8,219 nt of DNA from a bacterium (GCA_024278345.1 JAJRTK010000541.1:1-8219), one strand, 5' to 3'. Counted from the stretch's first letter, positions 1-6,616 are shown. The notes: a model not told the origin generated them from the letters alone. Translations and numbers: made by a program.

Positions 1-283
1 GGTTGTCGGCAAACCCTTTGTTTTCTACGTGTTGCGTTCCGCTCACATCGGCGGCAGTCCGTCCGCCGCTGTTCGCCATCATCGCCGCTCTCACTCTCCA
101 CTGCCCTAAGGCCGAAGCACCACCAAGATTTGTGCTCCTCTTGAGCCATTTGTCATGGTTTATCCCTTGGTGGAGGTGCGCTGACAATCTTGATCTGGCC
201 CCTTTGCAGCTTCATGGCCAGGAGAGTCTTGAGGGGTGCTGTCAGCGTCCGCACCTGGAATCCCGGTTCTCTGATGGTCGTTT

Positions 284-322
284 GCCACGGTCTTTTCGCG
301 TCCGATGGAAGGCGACCGTGGC
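284..322. repeat. Perfect 9-bp inverted repeat in the operon leader
   Basis: GCCACGGTC (284-292) and GACCGTGGC (314-322) are exact reverse complements separated by 21 bases. The spacer could partly pair (TTTC with GAAG), giving a longer imperfect stem. No T-run follows, so it is not an intrinsic terminator. It lies about 80 bases before the candidate promoter of the secretion operon and could be a protein-binding site or part of a structured RNA. Function is unknown. Confidence 0.5.
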
Positions 323-399
323 TTTGTGCCGGCCATCGGCGCCACGACCAGGAAGTTCCGGGGATGAACTTGGAGAGTGTGTATTGGAGGTCAAAGCCG

Positions 400-408
400 T
401 GCTATGAT
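400..408 (+). promoter_or_regulatory. Candidate extended -10 promoter of the secretion operon
   Basis: TGCTATGAT combines a TATGAT -10 hexamer (403-408) with the TGn extension. The -35 position at 17-base spacing (380-385, TGTATT) is poor, as is common for extended -10 promoters. It lies about 80 bases before the sctQ start, and no terminator intervenes. Sequence match only; transcription may also come from further upstream. Confidence 0.3.
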
Positions 409-488
409 ACGCTTTCCTCTATACGGTTGTTCGGTAAGCCTGCTCGGCCCGGTGCCTGCAATAACCGGCCAGCAGTGGGAGTGGTTGG

Positions 489-1844
489 ATGCGTAGAAGG
501 TCCTTGAAGCGGAGTCGTGGCGTCAAACCCAGGCCGCCTGACTATCCGGAGCCCTACAAGTTTAGGCATTTGCCTGTTTTGTCTCGCTCCGAACTCGAAG
601 CGATCCAGAATCTTTATCTTTATTTGCCTCCGACCTTTCTTGAACGGGCCCTCCTTGACGAGTTGTCCGAGGCGTTGAGTCAACTTCTTGGCGGTCGGGT
701 TTTTATCCGGGTCCATTCCGTGGAGCACTTGAAGTTTGGTGAGTGGCGCAGCAAGCTGCCTGATACCGGTAGCAGCGCGATTTTCCGGCTTTTGCCTCAC
801 CAGTCAGCGGTGGCTCTCCATCTCGATCACGCTCTCGTGGGTTATCTCCTGGGGCGGTTGACTGGTGCAGGCGGCGCGTCCCCGGCGGATCTTCGCCCGC
901 TGAGCGCAGTGGAAAAAGGGGTCATGGAGTTTGTGCTTTTGCACGCCTTGGCTGTGGTGGAGGAGGGCTTTGGCCACATGGCGCAGGTCAAGCCCCGGTT
1001 GGAGAGATTCGAGGATGGTGCTCACGGTCTCTATGACGTGGCATTGGACGAAGATCGGGTGGTGGTCATCAACATGGAGTTTGTCTTGGCTTCCGTGGAG
1101 CGTGGTGGTGGAGCACCGTCGCTGACTTTCTTGGATGGCCCGACACCGGGCGGAGTGATAGAACTTGGGGAAGGCGTGTTCGATCTCGCGGTGGGTCGTG
1201 GGGAGAAGGCTCCGCTTCGCATTCCGCATCGCTCTCTTTCTCGTGAGCATGCCCGCTTGAGGAGGGAAGGTGATCGGACGGAGCTCATGGATCTTCAGAG
1301 TCGCAACAAGACGTTGGTCAATGGGCAAGAGCTGGTTCCGCACCAGCCAGTTGTGCTGGCGAATGGCGATCTCCTGAAGTTTGGAGCGGTGTCGCTTCAG
1401 TACAGCGACCCGGAGAGTGAGATCATCGTGGAAGAGCAAAAGGATTTTCTGAGTCTCTGCGTTCCCTATCCTTTCGTGAATGAGGTCTTGATTGCCCCGT
1501 ACCAGGGGCAGGGCCTGACGCCTGTGGAGCGGGCCTATTACCTTGATCGGGCGAGGCGATTAGGAGGGGCATGGCAAACCTCGGTTCGAGCAGAGATCGG
1601 GCATATCACCTTTTCTGCCGCCGAGCTGGAAAGCGTCGAAGAGGGGGATGTACTTCTCATTGAGGAGCCAAAGGCGGAAAGACTGCCTGACGGATCGTAT
1701 CGTGGGGAGGTTTTGGTGCGAGTGGGGCGTGGAGAGGCCTTTGTCTTTCAAGGGACCATCGTCTCTGGAGACGAAGTCTTGGCGATTCAGTTGATGGACT
1801 ACGCGATACAGGAGGCACTGACGAATGTCGTCGAACGGATATGA
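489..1844 (+). CDS. sctQ: SctQ/FliM-like C-ring protein with an inserted FHA domain
   Basis: A 451-residue probable sorting-platform (C-ring) protein acting in the cytosol under the export apparatus. Residues 1-17 are very basic. Residues ~25-215 resemble the FliM/SctQ middle domain (LHLDHALVGYLLGRLTG, then a helix VEKGVMEFVLLHALAVVEEG). Residues ~229-306 are an FHA domain with the classical pThr-binding set visible: G236-R237, S251-R252-x-H254, N273, N278-G279, G293-D294. The FliM-like fold then resumes at ~319 (FLSLCVPYPFVNEVLIAPY), and residues ~360-440 form a SPOA domain. So the FHA looks inserted inside the middle domain, not added at an end. GGGAG at 477-481 sits 7 bases before the ATG. 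It overlaps the next SPOA gene by 20 bases. FHA readers bind phosphothreonine; no kinase is in the window. Family assignment is firm; the exact insertion boundaries are estimates. Confidence 0.85.
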   Translation: MRRRSLKRSRGVKPRPPDYPEPYKFRHLPVLSRSELEAIQNLYLYLPPTFLERALLDELSEALSQLLGGRVFIRVHSVEHLKFGEWRSKLPDTGSSAIFRLLPHQSAVALHLDHALVGYLLGRLTGAGGASPADLRPLSAVEKGVMEFVLLHALAVVEEGFGHMAQVKPRLERFEDGAHGLYDVALDEDRVVVINMEFVLASVERGGGAPSLTFLDGPTPGGVIELGEGVFDLAVGRGEKAPLRIPHRSLSREHARLRREGDRTELMDLQSRNKTLVNGQELVPHQPVVLANGDLLKFGAVSLQYSDPESEIIVEEQKDFLSLCVPYPFVNEVLIAPYQGQGLTPVERAYYLDRARRLGGAWQTSVRAEIGHITFSAAELESVEEGDVLLIEEPKAERLPDGSYRGEVLVRVGRGEAFVFQGTIVSGDEVLAIQLMDYAIQEALTNVVERI

Positions 1845-2103
1845 CCATGGTTATGATGACCAGGAGATCGATCAGCAGGAAGGGATGCTCGATGATATCG
1901 CGATCCGAGTCTCGGTAGAGATCGGTGAACGCTCCATGTCGGTTAACCAGATCAGCCACCTCCGAGTGGGGCAGACGATCGAACTCAACCGGGGGCCTTC
2001 CGAGCTGGTCCATTTGCGAGCGGGAGGTGATCTCATTGCTCAAGGCGAATTAGTGAACATCGAAGGAGAGCTTGGAGTGAGGATTCTCAAGTTTCTGAGG
2101 TAG
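1825..2103 (+). CDS. Small SPOA-domain protein (FliN / short SctQ type)
   Basis: A 92-residue protein whose C-terminal ~68 residues form a SPOA domain: AIRVSVEIGERSMSVNQISH, then LRVGQTIELN, a glycine turn, and GELVNIEGELGVRILKFL. SPOA proteins pair with each other to build the C-ring, so this is the likely partner of the larger SctQ encoded just before. Residues 1-22 are acidic, Tyr/Gln-rich and probably flexible. The start is well fixed: a perfect AGGAGG at 1810-1815 lies 9 bases before the ATG. The gene starts inside sctQ in a different frame, a 20-base overlap that suggests coupled translation. In several systems the short SctQ comes from an internal start in the same frame; here it is a separate gene, as with flagellar FliM and FliN. 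Confidence 0.85.
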   Translation: MSSNGYDHGYDDQEIDQQEGMLDDIAIRVSVEIGERSMSVNQISHLRVGQTIELNRGPSELVHLRAGGDLIAQGELVNIEGELGVRILKFLR

Positions 2104-2120
2104 TGGGGCGGATCCGTAGG

Positions 2121-2720
2121 ATGAGACGGTTTGTTTTTTTTGCGAGCTTGTTGTTGATCCTCTGTTTGGGGGAAGCAACCGCAGAAGTCCAGTGGCATGA
2201 CCTTCCCCAGGCTTTAAGCTCTTCCAATACCGTGGAGGGCCATCGTGAAGAAGGGCGTTTGGTGGAGAGGGAGAGTAGGTTAGTGCAGAATCTGGGGGCC
2301 GCTCGAACCGCGGAAGAGGTTGCCTGGGACCTGGGCAAGACGTTGGCTGCGTTGGTTCTGGTTTGTGGCTTGCTCTATGTAAGCCTTAGATTTGGCTTGA
2401 GCCGTCTGGTTCGAGGGAGCGGAACCGGCATTGAGAGGTTTCGGGTCATTGACAAGTTTGGTCTGGAACCAAAAAGAGTACTCTACATTGTTGAGGTTTG
2501 TGGTCGTAGAATCCTATTGTCTTCCAGTGAAGCGGGAATTCGGTTCCTTGTGACATTGGATGGCGCGCCGTTTTCCAAGGAAGAACATCGTTCTCGCGGC
2601 GCGGGGGCCTTTCGCTCATTTGGTGATGTACTACGCGAGAAGCTCGATAGACCGGCGATGGAGCCCCCGGCGCCGGGGGCTGGTCTGTCACCGGCGGGAG
2701 CTGGCCAAGGGGAAGAGTGA
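2121..2720 (+). CDS. fliO: FliO-like membrane protein
   Basis: A 199-residue protein with a Sec-type signal peptide (residues 1-21: MRR, a hydrophobic core, then EATA), a polar periplasmic stretch (22-72), one membrane helix (75-93, LAALVLVCGLLYVSLRFGL) and a cytosolic FliO domain (~104-147, RFRVIDKFGLEPKRVLYIVE followed by CGRRILL). The last ~45 residues are Pro/Gly/Ala-rich. FliO helps assemble the FliP complex in flagella and is normally missing from non-flagellar T3SS. Its place immediately before sctR matches the flagellar fliO-fliP order. Start choice: ATG at 2121 gives an ideal signal peptide; a GTG at 2103, overlapping the previous stop, would add six residues and cannot be excluded. 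The stop overlaps the sctR start by one base. The family call rests on domain pattern and position. Confidence 0.75.
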   Translation: MRRFVFFASLLLILCLGEATAEVQWHDLPQALSSSNTVEGHREEGRLVERESRLVQNLGAARTAEEVAWDLGKTLAALVLVCGLLYVSLRFGLSRLVRGSGTGIERFRVIDKFGLEPKRVLYIVEVCGRRILLSSSEAGIRFLVTLDGAPFSKEEHRSRGAGAFRSFGDVLREKLDRPAMEPPAPGAGLSPAGAGQGEE

Positions 2721-3499
2721 TGAAGCAAGGGACGCGGTTTCTTCTGGTGACTTTGGGGTTTGCCTTCTTGACGCTGGCATTGGGGGAATCTGCGTTTGCT
2801 CAGGCCGGGGGCTCGGAGTCCGTCACGGTCAATCGGCCGATTCTCTTGATGATGGTGCTAGCGGGTATGAGCCTTGCGCCTTTCATTGGGTTGATGGTGA
2901 CGTCGTTCGTCAAGATTTCAGTGGTGCTTTCCATGGTGCGGAGGGCATTGGGCACGCAGCAGATTCCGCCGAACCAAGTCGTGACTGGGTTGGCGATGAT
3001 CTTGACCATATACATTATGATGCCGGTGGCACTGGAAATTCAGACAGAAGTCAAGAATGTGGTGACCAAAGGTGTCGCGCCGGGCGAAGACCTTTTGAGC
3101 AAGCCGTCGTTGGACAACTTGGTTGAGGCTTTCGATGCGGGTAAGGAGCCGCTTCGGCGGTTTCTGGAGCGGCATAGCCACAAGAAAGATCGGAGCCTCT
3201 TCTTCAAATTGGCACGGAAGATGAGGAAACCCAAGGACCGGGGAGGCATTGGTCCGTCTGATTTTACGGTGCTCATGCCAGCATTTGTCATCAGCGAGCT
3301 TCGGGAGGCATTCGAGATAGGATTTGTGATTTACGTCCCTTTCACCGTCGTGGACATGGTGACAGCGAACATCCTTCAAGCTCTTGGAATGATGCAGCTT
3401 TCTCCCGTGATCATCTCGTTGCCGTTCAAGATACTCCTATTTGTTATGATCGACGGGTGGTTCCTCATCGCCCGGGGCCTGGTCTTAAGCTATCTTTAG
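2720..3499 (+). CDS. sctR: SctR, export-gate membrane protein (FliP family)
   Basis: Core subunit (259 residues) of the SctR5-SctS4-SctT1 export gate in the inner membrane. Hallmarks are VKISVVLSMVRRALGTQQIP at ~64-83, a cytosolic/periplasmic loop ~105-178, and the conserved end LMPAFVISELREAFEIGF, then ALGMMQLSPVIISLPFKILL and DGW. The LSP and ALGTQQIPPN variants favour the non-flagellar family over FliP. Unusually for SctR, residues 1-27 form a signal peptide ending AFA before Gln28, as in flagellar FliP, which makes the protein ~40 residues longer than typical SctR. AAGGGG at 2707-2712 lies 7 bases before ATG 2720; a GTG directly upstream (2717) is less likely. The start overlaps the fliO stop (TGATG), indicating coupling. 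Confidence 0.95.
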   Translation: MKQGTRFLLVTLGFAFLTLALGESAFAQAGGSESVTVNRPILLMMVLAGMSLAPFIGLMVTSFVKISVVLSMVRRALGTQQIPPNQVVTGLAMILTIYIMMPVALEIQTEVKNVVTKGVAPGEDLLSKPSLDNLVEAFDAGKEPLRRFLERHSHKKDRSLFFKLARKMRKPKDRGGIGPSDFTVLMPAFVISELREAFEIGFVIYVPFTVVDMVTANILQALGMMQLSPVIISLPFKILLFVMIDGWFLIARGLVLSYL

Positions 3500-3512
3500 G
3501 GAGGGCCTCGAA

Positions 3513-3779
3513 ATGATGGAGCAGTTGGCTATTCGGGTGACGCGGGAGGCGATTTTCTACGTGCTGGCTTTTTCCGCCCCTCCGCTCATTTTGGCGATGG
3601 TTTTGGGGTTGTCCATCGCCTTGGTTTCCGCGGTGACTCAGGTGCAGGAGCAGACATTGACGGCGGTGCCAAAGATGTTCTCGGTCTTCATCGTGTTGGC
3701 AGTGATGGCGAACTGGATGATGGCGTCCTTGGTGAAGTGGACCACCCAGCTTTTCGCATTGATTCCTGTTTATTTTTAG
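3513..3779 (+). CDS. sctS: SctS, export-gate membrane protein (FliQ family)
   Basis: An 88-residue protein of standard family length with two membrane helices (~15-37 and ~51-71) joined by the conserved VSAVTQVQEQTLTAVPKM loop. SctS wraps around the SctR/SctT core of the export gate. GGAGGG at 3500-3505, directly after the sctR stop, lies 7 bases before the first ATG (a second ATG follows at once). The gap to sctR is 13 bases, so they are almost certainly co-transcribed. After its stop comes an unusual 138-base non-coding gap. Confidence 0.95.
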   Translation: MMEQLAIRVTREAIFYVLAFSAPPLILAMVLGLSIALVSAVTQVQEQTLTAVPKMFSVFIVLAVMANWMMASLVKWTTQLFALIPVYF

Positions 3780-3917
3780 TTGGTGGGGATTGACTGTCGG
3801 AACGTGGCACCGATGGGTATTTGTGACCGACGTGAGCAGATTCCGAAGGGGAAAGACTGCTCCGACCCTTGACCTGGGGGGCAGCCTGAGGGAATCAATG
3901 GGCTGAGGGAGCAGAAG
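3780..3917 (+). other. Gap between sctS and sctT
   Basis: 138 bases without an accepted gene in an otherwise tightly packed operon. The sctS frame continues after its TAG with 30 sense codons (TTG/GTG first, TGA at 3870-3872), and after that TGA the same frame runs open into sctT. The 30-residue product would be polar with three cysteines and no known match. I see no promoter or strong hairpin. Near its end is the GAGGGAG ribosome binding site of sctT. Confidence 0.4.
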
Positions 3918-4733
3918 TTGGACGAACTTTTCAATAAGATCCTCGGCGTAGACGTCAATCTGCAGGAGACCATCCAGCTCTATGCGTTGCTTTTAGCCCG
4001 GATCACGCCAACGCTTTTTCAGACGCCTTTTCTTGGCGGGAACCTGGTACAAGGGACGGCCAAGATCGGGATTTCGATGGTGCTGGTCTTTTTTTTCTAC
4101 CCGCTTGTCTATTCCACCGTTGATCCACCACTCCCTCCTGAGTTTGGACTCTACATCCTTTTACTCTTGAAGGAGTTTTTTATCGGTTTCGTTCTCGGTT
4201 TCCTCGCTTCGCTTCCCTTCTATTACGTGACGGCGGCGGGGAACAACATGGACATGGCTCGTGGTGCTTCCATGGGGATGATGCAGAATCCCGGAGTCAG
4301 CGAGCAAGTGACCTTCCTTTCGAACTTCATGTACTGGTTCATGATCTTCTTGTTTCTGGCTTCTGGCGGCCACCGAGTTTACATTCGGGGTTTGGCGCAG
4401 ACGTTCATCATCGTGCCGCCTACGGGGTGGCTTGAGTTTGGTGTCGGTTTTACTCCGTTCGTGGAACGGGTCGTGCGGCTGACAGCCGACACGTTTGTTG
4501 TGATGTTGCAGCTAGGAGCTCCCGTGCTTATCGTGATGTTCGTGACCGACGTGGTGTTTGGGCTCTTTAATCGCATCGCGTCCCAGATGCAGGTGGGGGA
4601 GATGTCGATGATCTTGAAGCTGCTTTTGGGACTCTGGATCTTCTTTCTGAGTATCCCGGTGCTGGTGCGGGTGATGTACCAGTTGCTCGATGGGATGCTC
4701 GACAACATTGTCGGGATCTTGTCGCTTGTCTAG
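3918..4733 (+). CDS. sctT: SctT, export-gate membrane protein (FliR family)
   Basis: A 271-residue multi-pass inner-membrane protein of normal family length. It is the single SctT/FliR subunit that closes the export gate with SctR and SctS. Visible features are the N-terminal LYALLLARITPTLFQTPFLG, hydrophobic helices at ~50-67, ~76-102, ~136-150 and ~195-215, the SGGHRVYIRGLAQTF segment after the third, and the conserved end QVGEMSMILKLLLGLWIFFL. The start is TTG at 3918: GAGGGAG at 3905-3911 lies 6 bases before it, the family N-terminus aligns there, and no ATG or GTG in frame exists between the upstream stop and this codon. The rare start plus the upstream gap may lower SctT output, which would fit its single copy per gate; that is inference. 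Confidence 0.93.
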   Translation: MDELFNKILGVDVNLQETIQLYALLLARITPTLFQTPFLGGNLVQGTAKIGISMVLVFFFYPLVYSTVDPPLPPEFGLYILLLLKEFFIGFVLGFLASLPFYYVTAAGNNMDMARGASMGMMQNPGVSEQVTFLSNFMYWFMIFLFLASGGHRVYIRGLAQTFIIVPPTGWLEFGVGFTPFVERVVRLTADTFVVMLQLGAPVLIVMFVTDVVFGLFNRIASQMQVGEMSMILKLLLGLWIFFLSIPVLVRVMYQLLDGMLDNIVGILSLV

Positions 4734-4736
4734 GAG
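4732..4736 (+). promoter_or_regulatory. Ribosome binding site deciding the sctU start
   Basis: AGGAG overlaps the end of sctT (stop 4731-4733). It lies 8 bases before GTG 4745 but only 2 bases before the alternative TTG 4739, so GTG is the better start. The resulting N-terminus MGEKSEEATP matches the SctU/FlhB family. Confidence 0.7.
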
Positions 4737-4744
4737 CGTTGACG

Positions 4745-5821
4745 GTGGGTGAAAAAAGCGAGGAAGCCACTCCACACAAACTGGAAGAGGCGAAAAAAAA
4801 AGGGCAGATGGCCAAGAGCAAAGATCTGCCGTCGGCCGTACTGATGATTGTGGGGTTTTCGCTTCTGTTGGCCCAGTCCTCGAAAATTGGCATTGAGCTC
4901 CGAGATTTCGGGCTCGAGATGATGCAGGCTACACAGGTCTTTAGCCGCATCGATATGACGCCTGCCATTGTCTTGGACCTCTTCAGTCGCTCCATTTGGC
5001 TGATGATGGGACTTTGTGCGCCGATTCTCTTCGGAGTCATGGCGGTGGCGCTGATCATTAACGTGATCTTAGTGGGTCCGCTTTTTACGACCCATCCACT
5101 CAAGCCCGAGCTGAAGAAGCTCAACCCGTTGCCAGCCATCAAGAATTGGTTCAAGGCCAAGAGCCTGGTGATGTTTGCCATGAACGTTCTCAAGGTTGCC
5201 GTCGCCGGCTACCTGTCTTACAATATCGTCCAGCGCAGCATCTCCCAGGTTCTGAACAGCATGGATCTCGGGATGTGGGAAATCATGGTGCTGTGCGGGA
5301 CGATCATCAAGGACATCATCATCCAGGTCGGCTTTTTCTTCCTCATCATGGGAGTCATCGACTTCGGATACCAGAAAAAGGCGTTCGCGAAGGAGATGAA
5401 AATGTCGAAAGACGAGGTCAAGCGGGAACACAAACAAAACGAGGGTGACCCCGAGATCAAGGCACAGCGGCAAGCTTTGGCCCATGAAATGCTCGAGGAG
5501 TGCATGGTACAGAACGTTCAGACAGCCGATGCGGTGGTGACGAATCCCACTCACATTGCTTGTGCGATTAAGTTCGATGAAAAGGCAATGGATGCGCCGC
5601 AGCTCATGGCCAAGGGAATGCGTCAGACCGCGGAACGGATTGTCAAGATTGCAAAAAAGCATAACGTGCCGATTTTGAGAAACATTTCATTGGCTCGAGC
5701 GCTATCAGAGTTGCAGCTCGGGGACTCGATTCCCGAATCGCTCTACGATGCCGTGGCAGAGGTCCTGAACTTCGTGTATGAGTTGAATTCAGGGCGCAGT
5801 CCCAAGTCCCCGGGAGGCTAA
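4745..5821 (+). CDS. sctU: SctU, autocleaving substrate-switch protein (FlhB family)
   Basis: A 358-residue inner-membrane protein that switches the T3SS from early substrates (needle, rod) to later ones. The N-terminus (GEKSEEATPHKLEEAKKKGQ) is typical. Four membrane segments lie at ~29-44, ~75-110, ~139-163 and ~175-207. The linker SKDEVKREHKQNEGDPEIKA (~221-240) is conserved. The autocleavage site NPTH is intact at residues 267-270 (codons from 5543), followed by the usual cytosolic domain ending around FVYELN. Cleavage occurs between N and P by cyclisation of Asn. The gene starts 11 bases after sctT with a GTG codon and is the last gene of the tight cluster; a ~300-base intergenic region follows. 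I see no clear terminator directly after it. Confidence 0.95.
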   Translation: MGEKSEEATPHKLEEAKKKGQMAKSKDLPSAVLMIVGFSLLLAQSSKIGIELRDFGLEMMQATQVFSRIDMTPAIVLDLFSRSIWLMMGLCAPILFGVMAVALIINVILVGPLFTTHPLKPELKKLNPLPAIKNWFKAKSLVMFAMNVLKVAVAGYLSYNIVQRSISQVLNSMDLGMWEIMVLCGTIIKDIIIQVGFFFLIMGVIDFGYQKKAFAKEMKMSKDEVKREHKQNEGDPEIKAQRQALAHEMLEECMVQNVQTADAVVTNPTHIACAIKFDEKAMDAPQLMAKGMRQTAERIVKIAKKHNVPILRNISLARALSELQLGDSIPESLYDAVAEVLNFVYELNSGRSPKSPGG

Positions 5822-5850
5822 GGGCTGTTTTTGGGTGGTGGACGTTGAAA

Positions 5851-5860
5851 CCTCTAGAGG
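5851..5860. repeat. 10-base perfect palindrome
   Basis: CCTCTAGAGG lies 30 bases after the sctU stop. It is too compact for a stable RNA stem and could be a dimeric protein site, or chance. Confidence 0.3.
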
Positions 5861-6048
5861 GCTTCTGCTACGGTTCGGTCGGTTCCTGGAGCGACGAGGG
5901 GTCCGCTTTTTCGGGGAACTTGGGGGCCGTTGACTCCAGTCGTAGGCCACCGGGAGTTGTTGTTTGGTGAGGGAGTGTAGCGTTGCCAAGGAGGTAGACG
6001 GCGGGATAACTACAGAATGATGCAGACTCTATGAGTTGCCGATTGGAC

Positions 6049-6084
6049 AAAAAAAAAGCGAAACCGCACGCAACAAATTGCGGT
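6049..6084 (-). repeat. Inverted repeat beside an A9 run; minus-strand terminator-like
   Basis: ACCGCA (6063-6068) pairs with TGCGGT (6079-6084), and nested inside is CGCAA (6069-6073) with TTGCG (6078-6082). Read on the minus strand, the stem is followed five bases later by nine T residues, like an intrinsic terminator for transcription from the right. No minus-strand gene is evident to its right, so it may instead be a regulator site with an A-tract upstream of the next gene. Confidence 0.35.
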
Positions 6085-6124
6085 CGGTGCCGATAACCTA
6101 ATGTGAGCATGAGAGGGAGTCAGA

Positions 6125-6604
6125 ATGGCAGAGAAATGGCAAATGAGGACCGTGACAGGCAAGGGTTTTACCCAGGATGAGGACATCCAAGCCTGGGAAG
6201 GACTCAGCGAGTCCGACAAGCAAGATCTTCGCAAGGACTTTCCCGTCGGGGACATCCTCGCGTTCCTTCCGCCGGCCGAGGTGGAGAAGATTCTGGAAAG
6301 GAAAGCCTGTTCTCCTGAAGATCTGGACAAGATGGCGACCTATTGGGAAGGAAAGCCGCTGGACCTGGGTTCTGTCTACATCGTGATTGATGATCCGGAG
6401 AAGTTGGGCGACACAGCCGCCGGGCTCTTGAAGAAGTTCAAGGTGGGTGACAGGGTCGTCCAAGCAAAAGAGCCCTCGGCTTTTTCCGACTCCTCGGCTG
6501 CGGAGGCGCGGAAGAATGTCGCCAAGGCTAAAGCCCCTGAGGGCGGTGTTTGGGGATCCAGGAAACCAGGAGATCCGCGATTGTCTGGACCCTCGAGGCT
6601 CTAA
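6125..6604 (+). CDS. Unrecognised 159-residue soluble protein
   Basis: I do not recognise this protein. It has no signal peptide or membrane helix. Residues ~1-112 look folded and acidic, rich in helices (DIQAWEGLSESDKQDLRKDF, then PPAEVEKILERK) with a short hydrophobic strand at ~83-89 (SVYIVID) and a single Cys62. Residues ~113-159 are low-complexity, rich in Ala, Ser, Lys, Gly and Pro, and probably disordered. GAGGGAG at 6113-6119 lies 5 bases before the ATG, so it is very likely translated. It sits between the export-gate operon and a probable needle gene on the same strand, which suggests a T3SS role: chaperone, regulator, or secreted substrate. None of these can be shown from the sequence. 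A promoter candidate for the next gene starts 13 bases after its stop. Confidence 0.7.
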   Translation: MAEKWQMRTVTGKGFTQDEDIQAWEGLSESDKQDLRKDFPVGDILAFLPPAEVEKILERKACSPEDLDKMATYWEGKPLDLGSVYIVIDDPEKLGDTAAGLLKKFKVGDRVVQAKEPSAFSDSSAAEARKNVAKAKAPEGGVWGSRKPGDPRLSGPSRL

Positions 6605-6616
6605 GACATGACTGCC

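Larger units (their letters stand above)
1..488. other. Upstream region with no supported gene
   Basis: I see no convincing gene here. A + strand frame stays open over 3-407, but its product is overloaded with Cys, Trp, Pro and Arg and resembles no T3SS protein. A second frame runs in from the left edge and stops at 107-109; it could be the last ~35 codons of an upstream gene, but cannot be recognised. The minus strand has short open frames of 60-80 residues without a good start. The useful content is an inverted repeat at 284-322 and a candidate promoter at 400-408 serving the downstream operon. Confidence 0.5.
5822..6124 (+). other. Intergenic region after sctU
   Basis: 303 bases with no supported gene. 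A short frame at 5838-5933 (GTG start, 31 codons) lacks a properly placed ribosome site and is not called. The region holds a 10-base palindrome (5851-5860), an orphan perfect Shine-Dalgarno sequence AAGGAGGT (5988-5995) with no start codon within 12 bases, an A9 run (6049-6057) and an inverted repeat (6063-6084). GAGGGAG at 6113-6119 is the ribosome site of the next gene. No clear sigma-70 or sigma-54 promoter was found. Confidence 0.5.

Noticed and set aside
2-109. Possible tail of an upstream gene running in from the left edge
   Set aside because: Only ~35 codons are visible, ending in a low-complexity Arg/His/Ser stretch, with no recognisable family.
160-390. Minus-strand open frames of 60-80 residues in the leader
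   Set aside because: No good start or ribosome site, and no recognisable motif.
3-407. A 134-codon open frame on the + strand at the left edge
   Set aside because: The product has eight cysteines, many Trp, Pro and Arg, no recognisable domain and no ribosome site. It runs through the inverted repeat and the promoter candidate, so it is probably a chance frame.
402-800. Minus-strand frame of 132 codons overlapping sctQ
   Set aside because: It is the shadow of a well-supported gene on the opposite strand and has no recognisable product.
489-5821. Interpretation as a plain flagellar fliMNOPQR-flhB operon
   Set aside because: The gene order fits, but SctR core motifs look non-flagellar, the FliM-like protein has an FHA insertion, and a needle-like gene lies nearby. 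The flagellar option is not fully excluded without phylogeny.
5838-5933. A 31-codon GTG-start frame after sctU
   Set aside because: The nearest purine-rich site is too far from the start, and no family is recognisable.
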